NCBI RefSeq assembly: GCF_900104795.1
Contig: NZ_FNTG01000002.1
Location: 2,728,001 to 2,792,000 of the forward strand
DNA: 64,000 bases
Reading direction: 5' to 3'
Origin: Burkholderia sp. WP9
GTDB taxonomy: Bacteria > Pseudomonadota > Gammaproteobacteria > Burkholderiales > Burkholderiaceae
Positions 48,563 to 58,089 of this stretch are shown piece after piece. Under the pieces are notes generated by a model. It worked only from the letters and a program-made list of their open reading frames with translations, was not told where the DNA came from and did no database searches. The position numbers were made by a program, and so were the translations under genes. The first letter of the stretch is position 1; the number at the start of each line of letters is the position of its first letter.

Positions 48563-50170
48563 ATGAAACGCTTTGAATCTTTGAGTGGGTGGGGCCGGGC
48601 GGCTACCAGCGGTTTGCTGGTCGCGTTGCTCGCCGCCTGCTCCGTGGAACCCACGTACAAGCGGCCGGAAGTGGATACGCCGGTGGCGTTCAAGGAAGCG
48701 CCGGCTGCTTCGGCGCCGTCGGCTACGTCGGGTGCAATATCGGGTGCGGCGGCGCAGGAGAACGGCACGTGGAAGCAGGCGCAGCCCGCAGACGACGCGC
48801 ATCGCGGCGAATGGTGGACGATTTTCGGCGACGCGCAACTCAATGCGCTCGAAGAGCAGGCGGCCGCCGCCAATCAGGATCTGAAGGCGGCCGCGGCGCG
48901 CGTGCAGCAGGCGCGGGCGGTGACGCAGGCGGCGAAGTCCGACTGGTTCCCGAAGCTCGACGCGGGCTTCGGCCCGACCCGCGAGCGTGCCTCCGCGGCA
49001 TCGCAATTCCAGCCGGATAGCGCGGGCGGCACGAACGGCACGATCTGGCGCGCGCAAGTCGGCGCGTCGTACGAAGCGGATCTGTTCGGGCGGGTCGGCT
49101 CAAACGTGAACGCGTCGCGTGCGGACGAGCAGCAAAGCGAGGCGCTGTTCCGTTCCGTGCAACTCTCGTTGCAGGCGGACGTCGCGCAGAACTACTTCCA
49201 GTTGCGTGAGCTGGATACGGATCAGGATCTGTACCGCCGTACTGTGGCGCTGCGCGAAGACACGCTGAAACTGGTCGAGCGGCGTTTCAGGGAAGGCGAT
49301 ATCGGCGAGCTGGATGTGTCGCGGGCTCGCAATGAACTCGCGAGTGCGCGAGCGGATGCCGTGGGCGTGGCGCGTCAGCGCGCGGCGTCGGAGCACAGCC
49401 TTGCGATTCTGCTTGGCAAGCCGCCAGCGGATTTCTCTTTCGCGGAAGCGCCGCTCGTTCCGGTGACGGTGCGTGTGCCGCCGGGTCTGCCCTCGGCATT
49501 GCTTGAACGCCGGCCGGATATTTCGGCGGCGGAACGCGCGATGCAGGCCGCGAATGCGCGAGTCGGTCTTGCCAAATCGGCGTTCTTCCCGAAGCTCGAT
49601 ATCACCGGCGCGGCTGGTTTTGAATCGGCGACGCTCGGCAATCTTTTCATGTGGTCGAGCCGCGCGTTCATTCTCGGGCCGTTTGCGGGCACGGCGTTGA
49701 CGCTGCCTTTGTTCGACGGCGGCCGCCGCAAGGCGAACCTCGCGCAGGCCCGTTCGAAGTATGACGAGGACGTGGCGCAGTATCGTCAGCAGGTGCTGGT
49801 GGCATTCCGTGAGGTCGAAGACAACCTGGCCGATCTGCGCCTGCTCGACGATCAGATGCGCGAGCAGAACAATGCGGTGCAGGCATCGCAACGGGCGGCG
49901 CATCTGTCGCGTACGCAGTACACGGAAGGTGCGGTCAGCTACCTGGACGTGATCGACGGCGAACGGCAGGTGCTGATTTCGCAACTGCAGGCGAGCCATT
50001 TGTCGGGCACGCAAGCGGTGGCGACGGTTAATCTGATTCGCGCGCTGGGCGGTGGTTGGAGTGGGGACGGGGCGGCCGACACGGCGGTGGGCGCCGTCGC
50101 GCCGGCTTCGGCTTCGGTGGCTGCCGCGGCTCCTGTGGCCGCTTCCGTGCAGCAGGTGGCGAAGCGGTAA
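48563..50170 (+). CDS. oprC: Outer-membrane efflux lipoprotein (OprC/OpcM-like, NodT family)
   Basis: A 535-residue TolC-like channel. A lipobox LLAAC places the lipidated cysteine at residue 26. Two repeats of the outer membrane efflux domain follow (NQDLKAAAARVQQARAVTQA; ALLERRPDISAAERAMQAAN). The Ala-rich C-terminal 30 residues are low complexity. It completes the tripartite pump. It starts 13 bp after bpeF and ends in a strong terminator. Confidence 0.93.
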   Translation: MKRFESLSGWGRAATSGLLVALLAACSVEPTYKRPEVDTPVAFKEAPAASAPSATSGAISGAAAQENGTWKQAQPADDAHRGEWWTIFGDAQLNALEEQAAAANQDLKAAAARVQQARAVTQAAKSDWFPKLDAGFGPTRERASAASQFQPDSAGGTNGTIWRAQVGASYEADLFGRVGSNVNASRADEQQSEALFRSVQLSLQADVAQNYFQLRELDTDQDLYRRTVALREDTLKLVERRFREGDIGELDVSRARNELASARADAVGVARQRAASEHSLAILLGKPPADFSFAEAPLVPVTVRVPPGLPSALLERRPDISAAERAMQAANARVGLAKSAFFPKLDITGAAGFESATLGNLFMWSSRAFILGPFAGTALTLPLFDGGRRKANLAQARSKYDEDVAQYRQQVLVAFREVEDNLADLRLLDDQMREQNNAVQASQRAAHLSRTQYTEGAVSYLDVIDGERQVLISQLQASHLSGTQAVATVNLIRALGGGWSGDGAADTAVGAVAPASASVAAAAPVAASVQQVAKR

Positions 50171-50199
50171 GGTAGCCGAAGCAGGAGCGGGTGGTAGAC

Positions 50200-50233
50200 G
50201 CCGGGTCGCGCGAAAGCGCGGCCCGGCTTTTTT
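50200..50233 (+). terminator. Intrinsic terminator of the efflux operon
   Basis: GCCGGGTCGCGC (50200-50211), a GAAA tetraloop, GCGCGGCCCGGC (50216-50227) and six T residues. The stem has one G-T pairing mismatch near its middle. It lies about 30 bp after the oprC stop. Confidence 0.85.
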
Positions 50234-50360
50234 CGTTTCAATGTGCTGGTTGAGAAATCAGGGGGATATCGTGTTGATTTGATTGCGAATGTTTCATATG
50301 TTGCGTTTATTGCGTTTGTGGGCTCTGTTGTTTATACTCGACCGTATTCTGGAGTCGAAT

Positions 50361-50828
50361 ATGGCCACCGCTACACCCGATCGCATCATCCTGTCGGACG
50401 ACGACGCAACCGTGCTGTCCGCTGCGAGCCGCCTGATGGGCGCTGCGCTCGATCACTCACGCGCGCATAGCGTTGCGCTGGTCGAAGAGGGTGCGCATGG
50501 AGATATCGCCCGCATCGAGGTTCCGCCCGCCACGTTGCGGGTTCTCTCGCGTGTGCTGGCCATGATGGCCAGTGAGCAGGTGTTCGTTCTTTATCCAACT
50601 GACACCGAATTGAGCACCAAGCAGGCGGCAGATTTGCTCGGCGTGTCGCGGCCATTTCTGATCGCTCGCCTTGAGGCCGGTGAGCTGCCCTTCCGAAAGG
50701 TCGGGCGGCATCGCCGCATGCGTATGGACGACGTCATGCGCTACAAGGAAACCATGCGTGCAATACGCAAGAGTGCGCTGGACGAGATCGTGGCCACTAG
50801 CGAATCGATAGGTGGATACGATCTGTAA
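50361..50828 (+). CDS. HTH (excisionase-type) antitoxin
   Basis: A 155-residue protein with an N-terminal region of ~80 residues and a MerR/excisionase-type HTH in the second half (LSTKQAADLLGVSRPFLIAR, FRKVGRHRRMRMDDVMRYKE). Such proteins partner PIN-domain toxins. ATG 50361 follows GGAG; upstream in-frame codons lack a ribosome site. Its stop and the toxin start share a base (TAATG), giving tight coupling. It probably represses its own promoter. Confidence 0.82.
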   Translation: MATATPDRIILSDDDATVLSAASRLMGAALDHSRAHSVALVEEGAHGDIARIEVPPATLRVLSRVLAMMASEQVFVLYPTDTELSTKQAADLLGVSRPFLIARLEAGELPFRKVGRHRRMRMDDVMRYKETMRAIRKSALDEIVATSESIGGYDL

Positions 50829-51430
50829 TGCTTTCGGTTGATCGCTTTACCGTCGTGCTGGATGCATGTTCGCTATTTCCAATGGTGGTGCGCGACGTAT
50901 TGCTGACTTTCGCCGATCACGAGTTCTATGCGCCGAAGTGGTCCACTCGCATTCACGAAGAGTGGACCCGCAATCTCGCAACCCGTTTCGCGGACAAAAG
51001 CGCGGCTAACGACGCCGCGCCGAAGATCGCTGCGATTCGCAGCGCTATGGATCGTACGTTTCCTGATGCGCTGGTAACACAGGTACTTCCGGAGAGTAGC
51101 GAAATTGTCGACGTCGATGAGAAAGACCGCCATGTCGTCATGACGGCAGTGGCGGCTCGGGCAGATGCGATTGTCACCTTTAACCTGAAGGACTTCGCGG
51201 CTGAACAGTTGGAGTTGAGCCTGCGTATCGAAGTGAAACACCCTGACGTCTTCATTCGTGATCTGATCGATCTCAATGAAAAGCGCGCGTTGGCTGCATT
51301 CAGGGATTTGCGAGCACGCAAACGCCGACCGCCCTGGTCGGTGGACGAGTTGCTCGAGCGGCTTATCCGCGCGGGTCTGGTTCAGACCAGCGCGTGGTTG
51401 TCCAGCGCAGACGTGCTGCCATTGTTGTAA
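50828..51430 (+). CDS. PIN-domain toxin (VapC-like)
   Basis: A 200-residue PIN-domain protein. Predicted acidic metal ligands: Asp12 (VVLDACSLFP), Glu43/44 (IHEEW), Asp99 region (DEKDRHVVMTA) and Asp112/121 (ADAIVTFNLKDF). Such toxins cleave RNA and are neutralised by the upstream HTH antitoxin. The C-terminal ~60 residues form an extra helical region beyond the core PIN fold, making it longer than typical VapC. Confidence 0.83.
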   Translation: MLSVDRFTVVLDACSLFPMVVRDVLLTFADHEFYAPKWSTRIHEEWTRNLATRFADKSAANDAAPKIAAIRSAMDRTFPDALVTQVLPESSEIVDVDEKDRHVVMTAVAARADAIVTFNLKDFAAEQLELSLRIEVKHPDVFIRDLIDLNEKRALAAFRDLRARKRRPPWSVDELLERLIRAGLVQTSAWLSSADVLPLL

Positions 51431-51778
51431 CGTCGGCTCAGGCCACGAGGCGCGGCTATGCCCAAATCATTTTTCCCGCTTTCCTTTCGAAAATCCCTTC
51501 GTAGACCGCTGCATTTCCGCCCTCTATGATGAGCCGCACCTCATCTGGAGAGAGGCGATGACCTGTCCGACCTTCCGCTGTCCGCGCTGAGCGAATGCGC
51601 GTCCTGTCGCTGCCACGCGAGGGCTGAGCCGCGCGTCGCGGAATTCAGTTGCCTGATAAGTCCGGCGTGCCGGTTCCTGGCCCGAAGCAAGTCCGTAACG
51701 CTTTGGCGACCCGGAGGCGTATGCCGGTGGATCGGCTCGCCACGAATCAACACCACGCCCCAATCCCAAGAGTTCACC
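51431..51778 (+). promoter_or_regulatory. Leader region of the metQ operon with a possible 10-codon Cys peptide
   Basis: No protein gene of normal size lies in these 348 bp. A short frame at 51558-51590 reads MTCPTFRCPR, with GGAG 7 nt before its ATG and cysteine codons at positions 3 and 8. The rest is GC-rich and able to form several hairpins. It could be an attenuation leader for sulfur genes. I do not recognise a known riboswitch. Confidence 0.3.
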
Positions 51779-52618
51779 ATGCGCTTTTTTCTATCCAACG
51801 TGCGGCACTTTTTCTACACGCCGGCTATCTCGCTGATCAGCGCTTTCGGTCTGACGCTCGCATTGCAAGCCGCGCCTGCTTCAGCGGCCGACACGTCCAC
51901 GCTGAAAATCGGCACCGCGACCAGTCCGCAAATCGAAGCGCTCAAAATCGCCGCGCACGAAGCCAAAGAGCAGGGACTCGACGTGAAGATCATCGAGTTC
52001 ACCGACTGGAACACGCCGAATGCGGCGCTCGCCAACAAGGATATCGACGTCAACTACTTCCAGCACATTCCGTTTCTGGAGAATGCGAAGAAGCAGGGCG
52101 GTTATAACTTTGTCGCCATCGCGCCCGGCACGATCATGAAAATCGGCCTGTATTCGAAGAAGATCAAACGCTTCGACGAACTGAAAGACGGCGCCACCGT
52201 TGCGATTGCCAACGATCCGGTCAATGGTGGCCGCGGTCTGTTGCTGCTGCAACGAGCCGGTCTCATCAAGCTGAAGCCGGGCATCGACTATCGCGCGACG
52301 ACGCTCGACATTACCGACAACCCGAAGCATCTGAAGATAGTCCAGTTGGAAGCGTCGCAACTGGCGCGCTCGCTCGACGACGTCGATCTCGCACAGGGTT
52401 ACCCGAGCTTCATCAAGCTCGCGGGCACCACCGATCCGAATAGCGCGCTGCTGTTCGACGGCCTCGAAAACAAAAACTACGCGATCCAATGGGTGGTTCG
52501 TCCGGAAAGCGTGAACGACTCGCGTATCCGCAAGTTCATCTCGATCTATCAGCATTCGCCTGCGGTGCGCGCCGCGCTCGACAAGGCCTTCGGCAATCTC
52601 TACGCCGTCGCCTGGTAA
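51779..52618 (+). CDS. metQ: MetQ/NlpA family substrate-binding protein
   Basis: A 279-residue periplasmic binding protein: signal peptide to about residue 36 (LQAAPASAAD), then family motifs IGTATSPQIEALKIAAHEAK, DVNYFQHIPFLENAKKQGGY and IAIANDPVNGGRGLLLLQ-like text (VAIANDPVNGGRGLLLLQRA). No lipobox cysteine, so it appears soluble rather than a lipoprotein, unlike most MetQ. Methionine or another sulfur compound is the probable ligand. Confidence 0.88.
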   Translation: MRFFLSNVRHFFYTPAISLISAFGLTLALQAAPASAADTSTLKIGTATSPQIEALKIAAHEAKEQGLDVKIIEFTDWNTPNAALANKDIDVNYFQHIPFLENAKKQGGYNFVAIAPGTIMKIGLYSKKIKRFDELKDGATVAIANDPVNGGRGLLLLQRAGLIKLKPGIDYRATTLDITDNPKHLKIVQLEASQLARSLDDVDLAQGYPSFIKLAGTTDPNSALLFDGLENKNYAIQWVVRPESVNDSRIRKFISIYQHSPAVRAALDKAFGNLYAVAW

Positions 52619-52792
52619 CGCGCACCGTCATGCGTGGACCGTTCGAAGACGACGATCCCGCGTCGGCGCCGCGCAAGACGCGATTCAGGGGCGAGCTTGC
52701 CCGGCTGTGCGGCGTGCATGCCGGCGCACAGCCTCGGCGCGCGATACAAACCGCTGCGCTGGCCATTGCGAAAGCCTGAAAGGAGCTAAATC

Positions 52793-53953
52793 ATGGGCAA
52801 TCTTTTCGACGCGCCGCAGTTCATCGAAGACGCGCCGTCTCTCGCTGTGCATGCGGGTTCGCACGCAGCGGCGACGCAACCCGCCGTGATATTCGACAAC
52901 GTCGGCAAGGTGTTCGCCAACACGCGCGGCGTGCCGACCGCGGCGCTCGCCAACGTCACGTTGAACGTGGCGCGGGGCGAAGTGTTCGGCATTATCGGAC
53001 GCAGCGGCGCGGGCAAGTCGACGCTGCTGCGACTCGTCAACGGCCTGGAGAAGCCGAGTTCAGGCGCGGTGCGCGTGAACGGCGTCAGTGTCGGCGAACT
53101 CGACGAGCGCGGACTGGTCACGTTGCGCCGACGTATCGGCATGGTGTTCCAGCACTTCAATCTGCTTTCCGCAAAGACGGTACGTGAGAACATTGCACTG
53201 CCGCTGAAAATCGCCGGTGTGCCGAAGGCGGTCATCGAGAAAAAGGTCGATGCATTGCTGGAACTGGTGGGCCTCTCCGCCAAGCGCGATGCTTATCCGG
53301 CGAGCCTGTCGGGTGGTCAGAAGCAGCGAGTCGGCATTGCGCGCGCGCTGGTCACCGACCCGGATATTCTGCTGTGCGATGAAGCCACCTCCGCGCTGGA
53401 TCCGGAAACGACGCAAGCCATCCTCGCGTTGCTACGCGATATCAATCAGCGCCTGAACCTGACCGTCGTATTGATCACGCACGAAATGCAGGTGATTCGC
53501 GAGGTCTGCGATACGGTTGCCGTGATCGAGCGTGGCGAAGTGGTGGAGACCGGCCCCGTGTGGCGCGTGTTCGGCGATCCGCAGCATGACGCGACGCGGG
53601 CGCTGTTGCGCACCTTGGTGCACGACTTGCCGGCGGATCTCGCCGAACGTGTCAAGCCATTGCACGACATCGCGCAAGCGGATGCGCGGATTCTGCTGGA
53701 CGTGCGTTTTACCGGCGTCGACGCGCGCGAGCCGGATCTCGGCGGTCTGGCGTCGGCGTTGAGTGCGGACGGCGGGCGCGTGAGTTTCGTGCATGGCGGC
53801 ATCGACCGGATTCAGGGGCATGCGCAGGGGCGCCTCGTGGTGTCAGCGCAGGTGCGTGCGAATGCGGACACCACGGTGCAACAGCAGATCGCGACGTTGC
53901 TCGACCGCGCACGCCGCTATGCGAACCATGTCGAGGTATTGGGCTATGTCTGA
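52793..53953 (+). CDS. metN: Methionine-type ABC transporter ATP-binding protein
   Basis: A 386-residue ATPase with Walker A GRSGAGKS, signature LSGGQ, Walker [12 protein letters not shown], and a C-terminal NIL regulatory domain (~290-386), the ligand-sensing domain specific to MetN. An N-terminal extension of ~35 residues precedes the ABC domain. It overlaps metI by 8 nt. Confidence 0.92.
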   Translation: MGNLFDAPQFIEDAPSLAVHAGSHAAATQPAVIFDNVGKVFANTRGVPTAALANVTLNVARGEVFGIIGRSGAGKSTLLRLVNGLEKPSSGAVRVNGVSVGELDERGLVTLRRRIGMVFQHFNLLSAKTVRENIALPLKIAGVPKAVIEKKVDALLELVGLSAKRDAYPASLSGGQKQRVGIARALVTDPDILLCDEATSALDPETTQAILALLRDINQRLNLTVVLITHEMQVIREVCDTVAVIERGEVVETGPVWRVFGDPQHDATRALLRTLVHDLPADLAERVKPLHDIAQADARILLDVRFTGVDAREPDLGGLASALSADGGRVSFVHGGIDRIQGHAQGRLVVSAQVRANADTTVQQQIATLLDRARRYANHVEVLGYV

Positions 53954-54602
53954 GTTGTGGCTTTCCGAACTCGCCGACGCGATTCGCGACACCATCGTCA
54001 TGGTCGGCGTGTCGGCCTTTATCGCGGCGCTGGTCGGCATTCCGCTGGCGCTGGTGCTGGTCACCACGACACGCGGCGGTATCTTCGAGAAGCGGGCGGT
54101 GAATAGCACGCTCGGCGCGCTCGTCAATGCGTTCCGCTCCACGCCGTTCATCATTTTGCTGGTCGCCTTGTTGCCGCTCACGCGTTTGCTGATCGGCACG
54201 ACGATCGGCGTGTGGGCCGCGATCGTGCCGCTCAGCATCGCGGCGATTCCGTTTTTCGCGCGCGTGGCGGAGGTGAGTTTGCGCGAAGTGGATCGCGGTC
54301 TGATCGAAGCCGCGCAGGCCATGGGTGCGCAGCGCCGGCACATCATCTGGCATGTGCTCCTGCCTGAGGCGCTGCCGGGCATCCTGGGCGGCTTCACCAT
54401 CACCGTGGTGGCGATGATCGGTTCGTCGGCGATGGCGGGCGCGGTAGGCGCCGGCGGTCTTGGCGATCTGGCGATTCGCTATGGCTACCAGCGGTTCGAT
54501 ACGACCGTGATGGTGACGGTGATCGTACTGCTGATCGTGATCGTTACGGCGGTGCAGTTCGTCGGCGATCGATTCGTGCGGCGGCTCGCGCAGCGAGCGT
54601 GA
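53946..54602 (+). CDS. metI: Methionine-type ABC transporter permease
   Basis: A 218-residue inner-membrane permease with five predicted segments and an EAA loop ([20 protein letters not shown]). It forms the channel of the MetNIQ importer. It starts inside the 3' end of metN, so translation is coupled. Confidence 0.92.
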   Translation: MSELWLSELADAIRDTIVMVGVSAFIAALVGIPLALVLVTTTRGGIFEKRAVNSTLGALVNAFRSTPFIILLVALLPLTRLLIGTTIGVWAAIVPLSIAAIPFFARVAEVSLREVDRGLIEAAQAMGAQRRHIIWHVLLPEALPGILGGFTITVVAMIGSSAMAGAVGAGGLGDLAIRYGYQRFDTTVMVTVIVLLIVIVTAVQFVGDRFVRRLAQRA

Positions 54603-54645
54603 TCGCACATGATCGCTGATCCGTTCTGCCCCGTTCTGCCGCGCA

Positions 54646-54672
54646 GCGGCTATTTGCATGAAGAATAGCCGC
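54646..54672 (+). terminator. Hairpin after metI
   Basis: GCGGCTATT (54646-54654) and AATAGCCGC (54664-54672) form a perfect 9-bp stem with a 9-nt loop, 44 bp after the metI stop. No T-run follows, so read-through into the flavoenzyme gene is possible. Confidence 0.45.
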
Positions 54673-54781
54673 GCACGTTTCCGTCATCCGCATCAACGCC
54701 TATCATGCTTGCTGTAGCTTTGAGCGCCGCGGGCGTTCTGCCTATCACCGCTCGCCGAAAAACTTTTCACGTGGAAATTGC

Positions 54782-55984
54782 ATGAACGATCCTCGTCATG
54801 CCGACGCGTTACACACGCCTCAGGCATCCGCTGCGCCGGTGGTGCGCGATCTCGCGAGTTTGCTCGACGCGTTGCACGCCACTGCCGCGCAGCGCGATCT
54901 CGACGGCGGCCACGCCGCACAGGAAAAACAATGGATCGCCGACGCGGGGCTGCTCACGCTCGCGGTGCCGCGCGAATTCGGCGGCCTCGGCGCGCGTTGG
55001 CCCGACATCTACGAGACGGTTCGCAAGATTGCGCGGGTGGACAGCGCGCTCGCGCATCTGCTGGGCTTTACGTGCTTGCAGGTGGTCAGCGTCAATGTAT
55101 GGGGCAGTCCCGAACAACGTGCCCGCTATCTGAGCGGCACCGTCGAAAACCGATGGTGGTGGGGCAATGCCGTCAATCCGCTCGACACGCGACTCGTTGC
55201 GAGCGCAACCAGCGACGGCGGCTATCTGCTCGATGGCCAGAAGGGCTTTTGCTCCGGCACGCGCGGCTCGCAGATGATGACCGTTTCCGCACATGATCCG
55301 GTCACCGGCACCCCGGTGTTCGGCGTCGTGCCGACCACGCGGGAAGGCATCACCGTTCACGAAGACTGGAATCCGATCGGCCAGCGGCAGACCGACAGCG
55401 GCAGCGTGTCCTTCGTGCGCGTCAAGGTCGAACCGGACGAAGTGATGGTGCGGCCCGACACGCCGTACGCCAGTTTGCGTACGCTAATCTCGCAGTTGGT
55501 GCTGACCAATCTGTTCGTGGGCATCGCGCAAGGCGCGCTCGACGAAGCCCGGGCCTACGTCACGCGACACGGCAAGGCGTGGATCTATTCGGGCGTCGAC
55601 AAAGCGACCGACGATCCCTACCTGATCCAGCGTTTCGGCGAGATGCGCCTGCAAGCGGTGAGCGCCGAAGCGCTGACCACGCGCGCCGCCTGGCTGCTCG
55701 AAGACGCCTGGCAACAAGGTCCGGCGCTTTCCGCGGAGGCTCGCGCGCAGGTTGCGCTCGCCACCTCGGAGGCGAAGATCGTCGCGCACCGCGCCGCGCT
55801 CGACGTCAGCGAGCAACTCTTCGACGCCTGTGGCGCCCGCGCCACGCACGCGCCGCTCGCGCTCGACCGTTTCTGGCGCAACGCCCGCGTGCATACGCTG
55901 CATGATCCGCTCGACTATCGCGTGCGCGACGTTGGCCGCTACGCGCTCACCGGCGCGTTGCCGGAGGTTTCTTTGTACACTTGA
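54782..55984 (+). CDS. Acyl-CoA dehydrogenase-like flavoenzyme (DszC/SfnC type)
   Basis: A 400-residue protein of the acyl-CoA dehydrogenase superfamily, in the DszC/SfnC-like branch of FMNH2-dependent monooxygenases: LTLAVPREFGGLGARWPDIY, NRWWWGNAVNPLDTRLVASA, GYLLDGQKGFCSGTRG, and C-terminal helices. It lacks the usual acyl-CoA dehydrogenase catalytic Glu segment I would expect. Its place after metQNI suggests release of sulfur from organosulfur compounds imported by MetNIQ. Partner flavin reductase is not in the window. Confidence 0.75.
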   Translation: MNDPRHADALHTPQASAAPVVRDLASLLDALHATAAQRDLDGGHAAQEKQWIADAGLLTLAVPREFGGLGARWPDIYETVRKIARVDSALAHLLGFTCLQVVSVNVWGSPEQRARYLSGTVENRWWWGNAVNPLDTRLVASATSDGGYLLDGQKGFCSGTRGSQMMTVSAHDPVTGTPVFGVVPTTREGITVHEDWNPIGQRQTDSGSVSFVRVKVEPDEVMVRPDTPYASLRTLISQLVLTNLFVGIAQGALDEARAYVTRHGKAWIYSGVDKATDDPYLIQRFGEMRLQAVSAEALTTRAAWLLEDAWQQGPALSAEARAQVALATSEAKIVAHRAALDVSEQLFDACGARATHAPLALDRFWRNARVHTLHDPLDYRVRDVGRYALTGALPEVSLYT

Positions 55985-56014
55985 GGCGGTTCGCGGCGGC
56001 CTGTACGATGCGCC

Positions 56015-57373
56015 GTGGTTTATCCCCTTCAAGAGGCTCCCGGATTGCAGTTCAAACTACCGACCACAGCAACGGCACCGTTTTGCCCATCCGAAGTGCA
56101 AGGCTCGGTGGCCGTTTCGCAAGGCGCGCCGTTCTGGAAGAAGATTCTGCAATTCGCGGGCCCTGGCCTGCTGGTGTCGATAGGCTATATGGACCCGGGC
56201 AACTGGGCCACCGACATCGAAGCCGGATCGCGCTATGGCTACAGCCTGCTGTTCGTCGTCATGCTGTCGAGTCTTGCGGCGATGGCGCTGCAATGCCTGA
56301 GCATGCGTCTTGGCATTGCGACCGGGCGCGACCTCGCCGAGTTGTCGAGCGCGCGCTATTCGCCTGCCGTCGCACGTTTTCAGTGGCTGCTCGCTGAACT
56401 GTCGATCGTGGCCTGCGATCTGGCCGAAGTGCTCGGCGGCGCGCTTGCTTTCCATCTGCTCTTTAAATGCTCGTTGACCACCGGCGTGCTGCTGACCGCG
56501 TTCGATACGCTGATCGTGCTCGGCCTGAAGGGCAAGAATTTCCGCGATCTCGAAGCGATCATGCTCGGCCTCATCGCGACGATCGGCGTCGGCTACATCA
56601 TCGAGCTCGCGCTGGTGCAGCCGCACTGGCCGTCGGTCGCGCAGGGACTGGTTCCGTCGTGGCAGGCGTTGAGTTCGCGCGAGCCTATGTATCTGGCGAT
56701 CGGCATTCTCGGCGCGACGGTCATGCCGCATAACCTTTATCTGCATTCGTCGATCGTGCAGACGCGCGCGGTGAAGCGCGATCCAGCCAGCATCAGATCG
56801 GCGATCGGTATGTCGCGCATCGATACGATCGTCTCGCTGATGCTCGCGTTGCTGATCAACATGGCGATCCTGATTCTGGCCGCCGCTGCGTTCCATGCCA
56901 CCGGCCACAACCAGGTCACCGAAATCGAAGACGCCTACAAGCTGCTCGCGCCTATCGTCGGCACGGGTTTCGCGGCGGTGCTGTTCGCCGTGACCTTGCT
57001 CGCCTCGGGACAAAGCTCGACCTTTACCGGCACGGTGGCGGGGCAGGTCATCATGGAAGGCTTCCTGAAGCTGAAGATTCCCTGCTGGCAACGGCGCTTC
57101 ATTACGCGCGCACTCGCTTTGATCCCCGCGCTGATCGGCGTGCAGATGATGGGCAACGGCGCCGTCGGCAAGCTGCTGGTCGCAAGTCAGGTCGTGCTGA
57201 GCCTGCAATTGCCGTTCGCGCTTTATCCGCTGATTCGCATGACCAACGACCGTTCGTTGATGGGCGAATTCGCCAACACGTTGCTGACCCGCTGCGTCGC
57301 GTGGATGCTGTTCGTGGTGATCAGCGCGGCGAACCTTTGGCTGGTGGTGCAGACGGTGGGCCTGGCCGGATGA
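56015..57373 (+). CDS. mntH: Nramp family divalent metal transporter
   Basis: A 452-residue membrane protein with about 11 segments. TM1 carries MDPGNWATDIEAGS (the DPGN metal motif) and TM6 carries MPHNLYLHSSIVQTR. It imports Mn2+ (or Fe2+) with protons. The GTG start lacks a strong ribosome site; the first 40 residues precede the conserved core, so a later start is possible. It ends in a bidirectional terminator shared with flhC. Confidence 0.9.
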   Translation: MVYPLQEAPGLQFKLPTTATAPFCPSEVQGSVAVSQGAPFWKKILQFAGPGLLVSIGYMDPGNWATDIEAGSRYGYSLLFVVMLSSLAAMALQCLSMRLGIATGRDLAELSSARYSPAVARFQWLLAELSIVACDLAEVLGGALAFHLLFKCSLTTGVLLTAFDTLIVLGLKGKNFRDLEAIMLGLIATIGVGYIIELALVQPHWPSVAQGLVPSWQALSSREPMYLAIGILGATVMPHNLYLHSSIVQTRAVKRDPASIRSAIGMSRIDTIVSLMLALLINMAILILAAAAFHATGHNQVTEIEDAYKLLAPIVGTGFAAVLFAVTLLASGQSSTFTGTVAGQVIMEGFLKLKIPCWQRRFITRALALIPALIGVQMMGNGAVGKLLVASQVVLSLQLPFALYPLIRMTNDRSLMGEFANTLLTRCVAWMLFVVISAANLWLVVQTVGLAG

Positions 57374-57410
57374 GCCGGCCTCGCGCCGCTTGAGCGGCGC
57401 GATTAGGACG

Positions 57411-57440
57411 AAAAAAAGTCCGCTCATGCGGACTTTTTCT
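57411..57440. terminator. Bidirectional terminator between mntH and flhC
   Basis: AAAAAGTCCGC (57413-57423), loop TCAT, GCGGACTTTTT (57428-57438). The A-run and T-run make it work on both strands. It sits between the convergent mntH and flhDC transcripts. Confidence 0.88.
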
Positions 57441-57499
57441 TTCGGGCTTTGGATCGAGTCGGGCCGGACCAGCCCTTGTCGAGTCAGAGTCAATCGAGC

Positions 57500-58075
57500 T
57501 CAGGCAGCTTGTGCGATCTGCGCTGCATCGAGCGCTTCCTGTTCCTGGCGAGCGGCGGCGGCCTTCTTCGTCTTGCCGGCACGCGACGGCGGCTGGCATG
57601 CGCCACACACCACGTTGTGCTGCAGATCGTGTTTGTGCGCCACGAACTTGCCGGTGCAACGGCAGCATTTGGTCAATTGCAGAATGTCGGCGTCGAAGAA
57701 ACGCACCAGCGTCCACGCACGCGTCAAGTCCAGCACCGGTTCGGTCTCGCTGTGCTTGCAATGTTCCAGATACAGCCGATACCCCTTGGTCAGCGCATCC
57801 AGATGCGAGCAGCGGGCTTCGTTCTTCAGGAACAGGTACGTGTTGTAGAACAGCGACGCGTGAATGTTCGCCAGCCACGTCATATACCAGTCCGCCGAAA
57901 AGGGCAGCATGCCCTTGGGCGGCGATACGCCTTTGACCTCGCGGTACAGGCGGATCATGCGGTCGCGCGAGAGCGTCAATTCACTCTCGAGCACTTGCAT
58001 GCGCGCGCCGAGTTCGATCAGTGCGATGGCGCGGAATACTTCTTGTGCGTCTTCCGTCAGGCTACGCTTGAGCAT
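57500..58075 (-). CDS. flhC: Flagellar master regulator subunit FlhC
   Basis: A 191-residue protein with the FlhC zinc site: cysteines 137/138, 140, 157 and 160 (TKCCRCTGKF and NVVCGACQ). FlhC joins FlhD in a D4C2 complex that activates class II flagellar genes, which in turn give FliA. ATG 58075 is chosen; the longer start at 58093 would be TTG overlapping the flhD stop. An Ala/Gln-rich tail extends beyond the conserved region. Confidence 0.93.
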   Translation of the reverse strand: MLKRSLTEDAQEVFRAIALIELGARMQVLESELTLSRDRMIRLYREVKGVSPPKGMLPFSADWYMTWLANIHASLFYNTYLFLKNEARCSHLDALTKGYRLYLEHCKHSETEPVLDLTRAWTLVRFFDADILQLTKCCRCTGKFVAHKHDLQHNVVCGACQPPSRAGKTKKAAAARQEQEALDAAQIAQAA

Positions 58076-58089
58076 GGCAGTCACCCCGG

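Noticed and set aside
51541..51770. SAM or other known riboswitch before metQ
   Set aside because: The sequence is structured and GC-rich, but I could not match a conserved riboswitch core.
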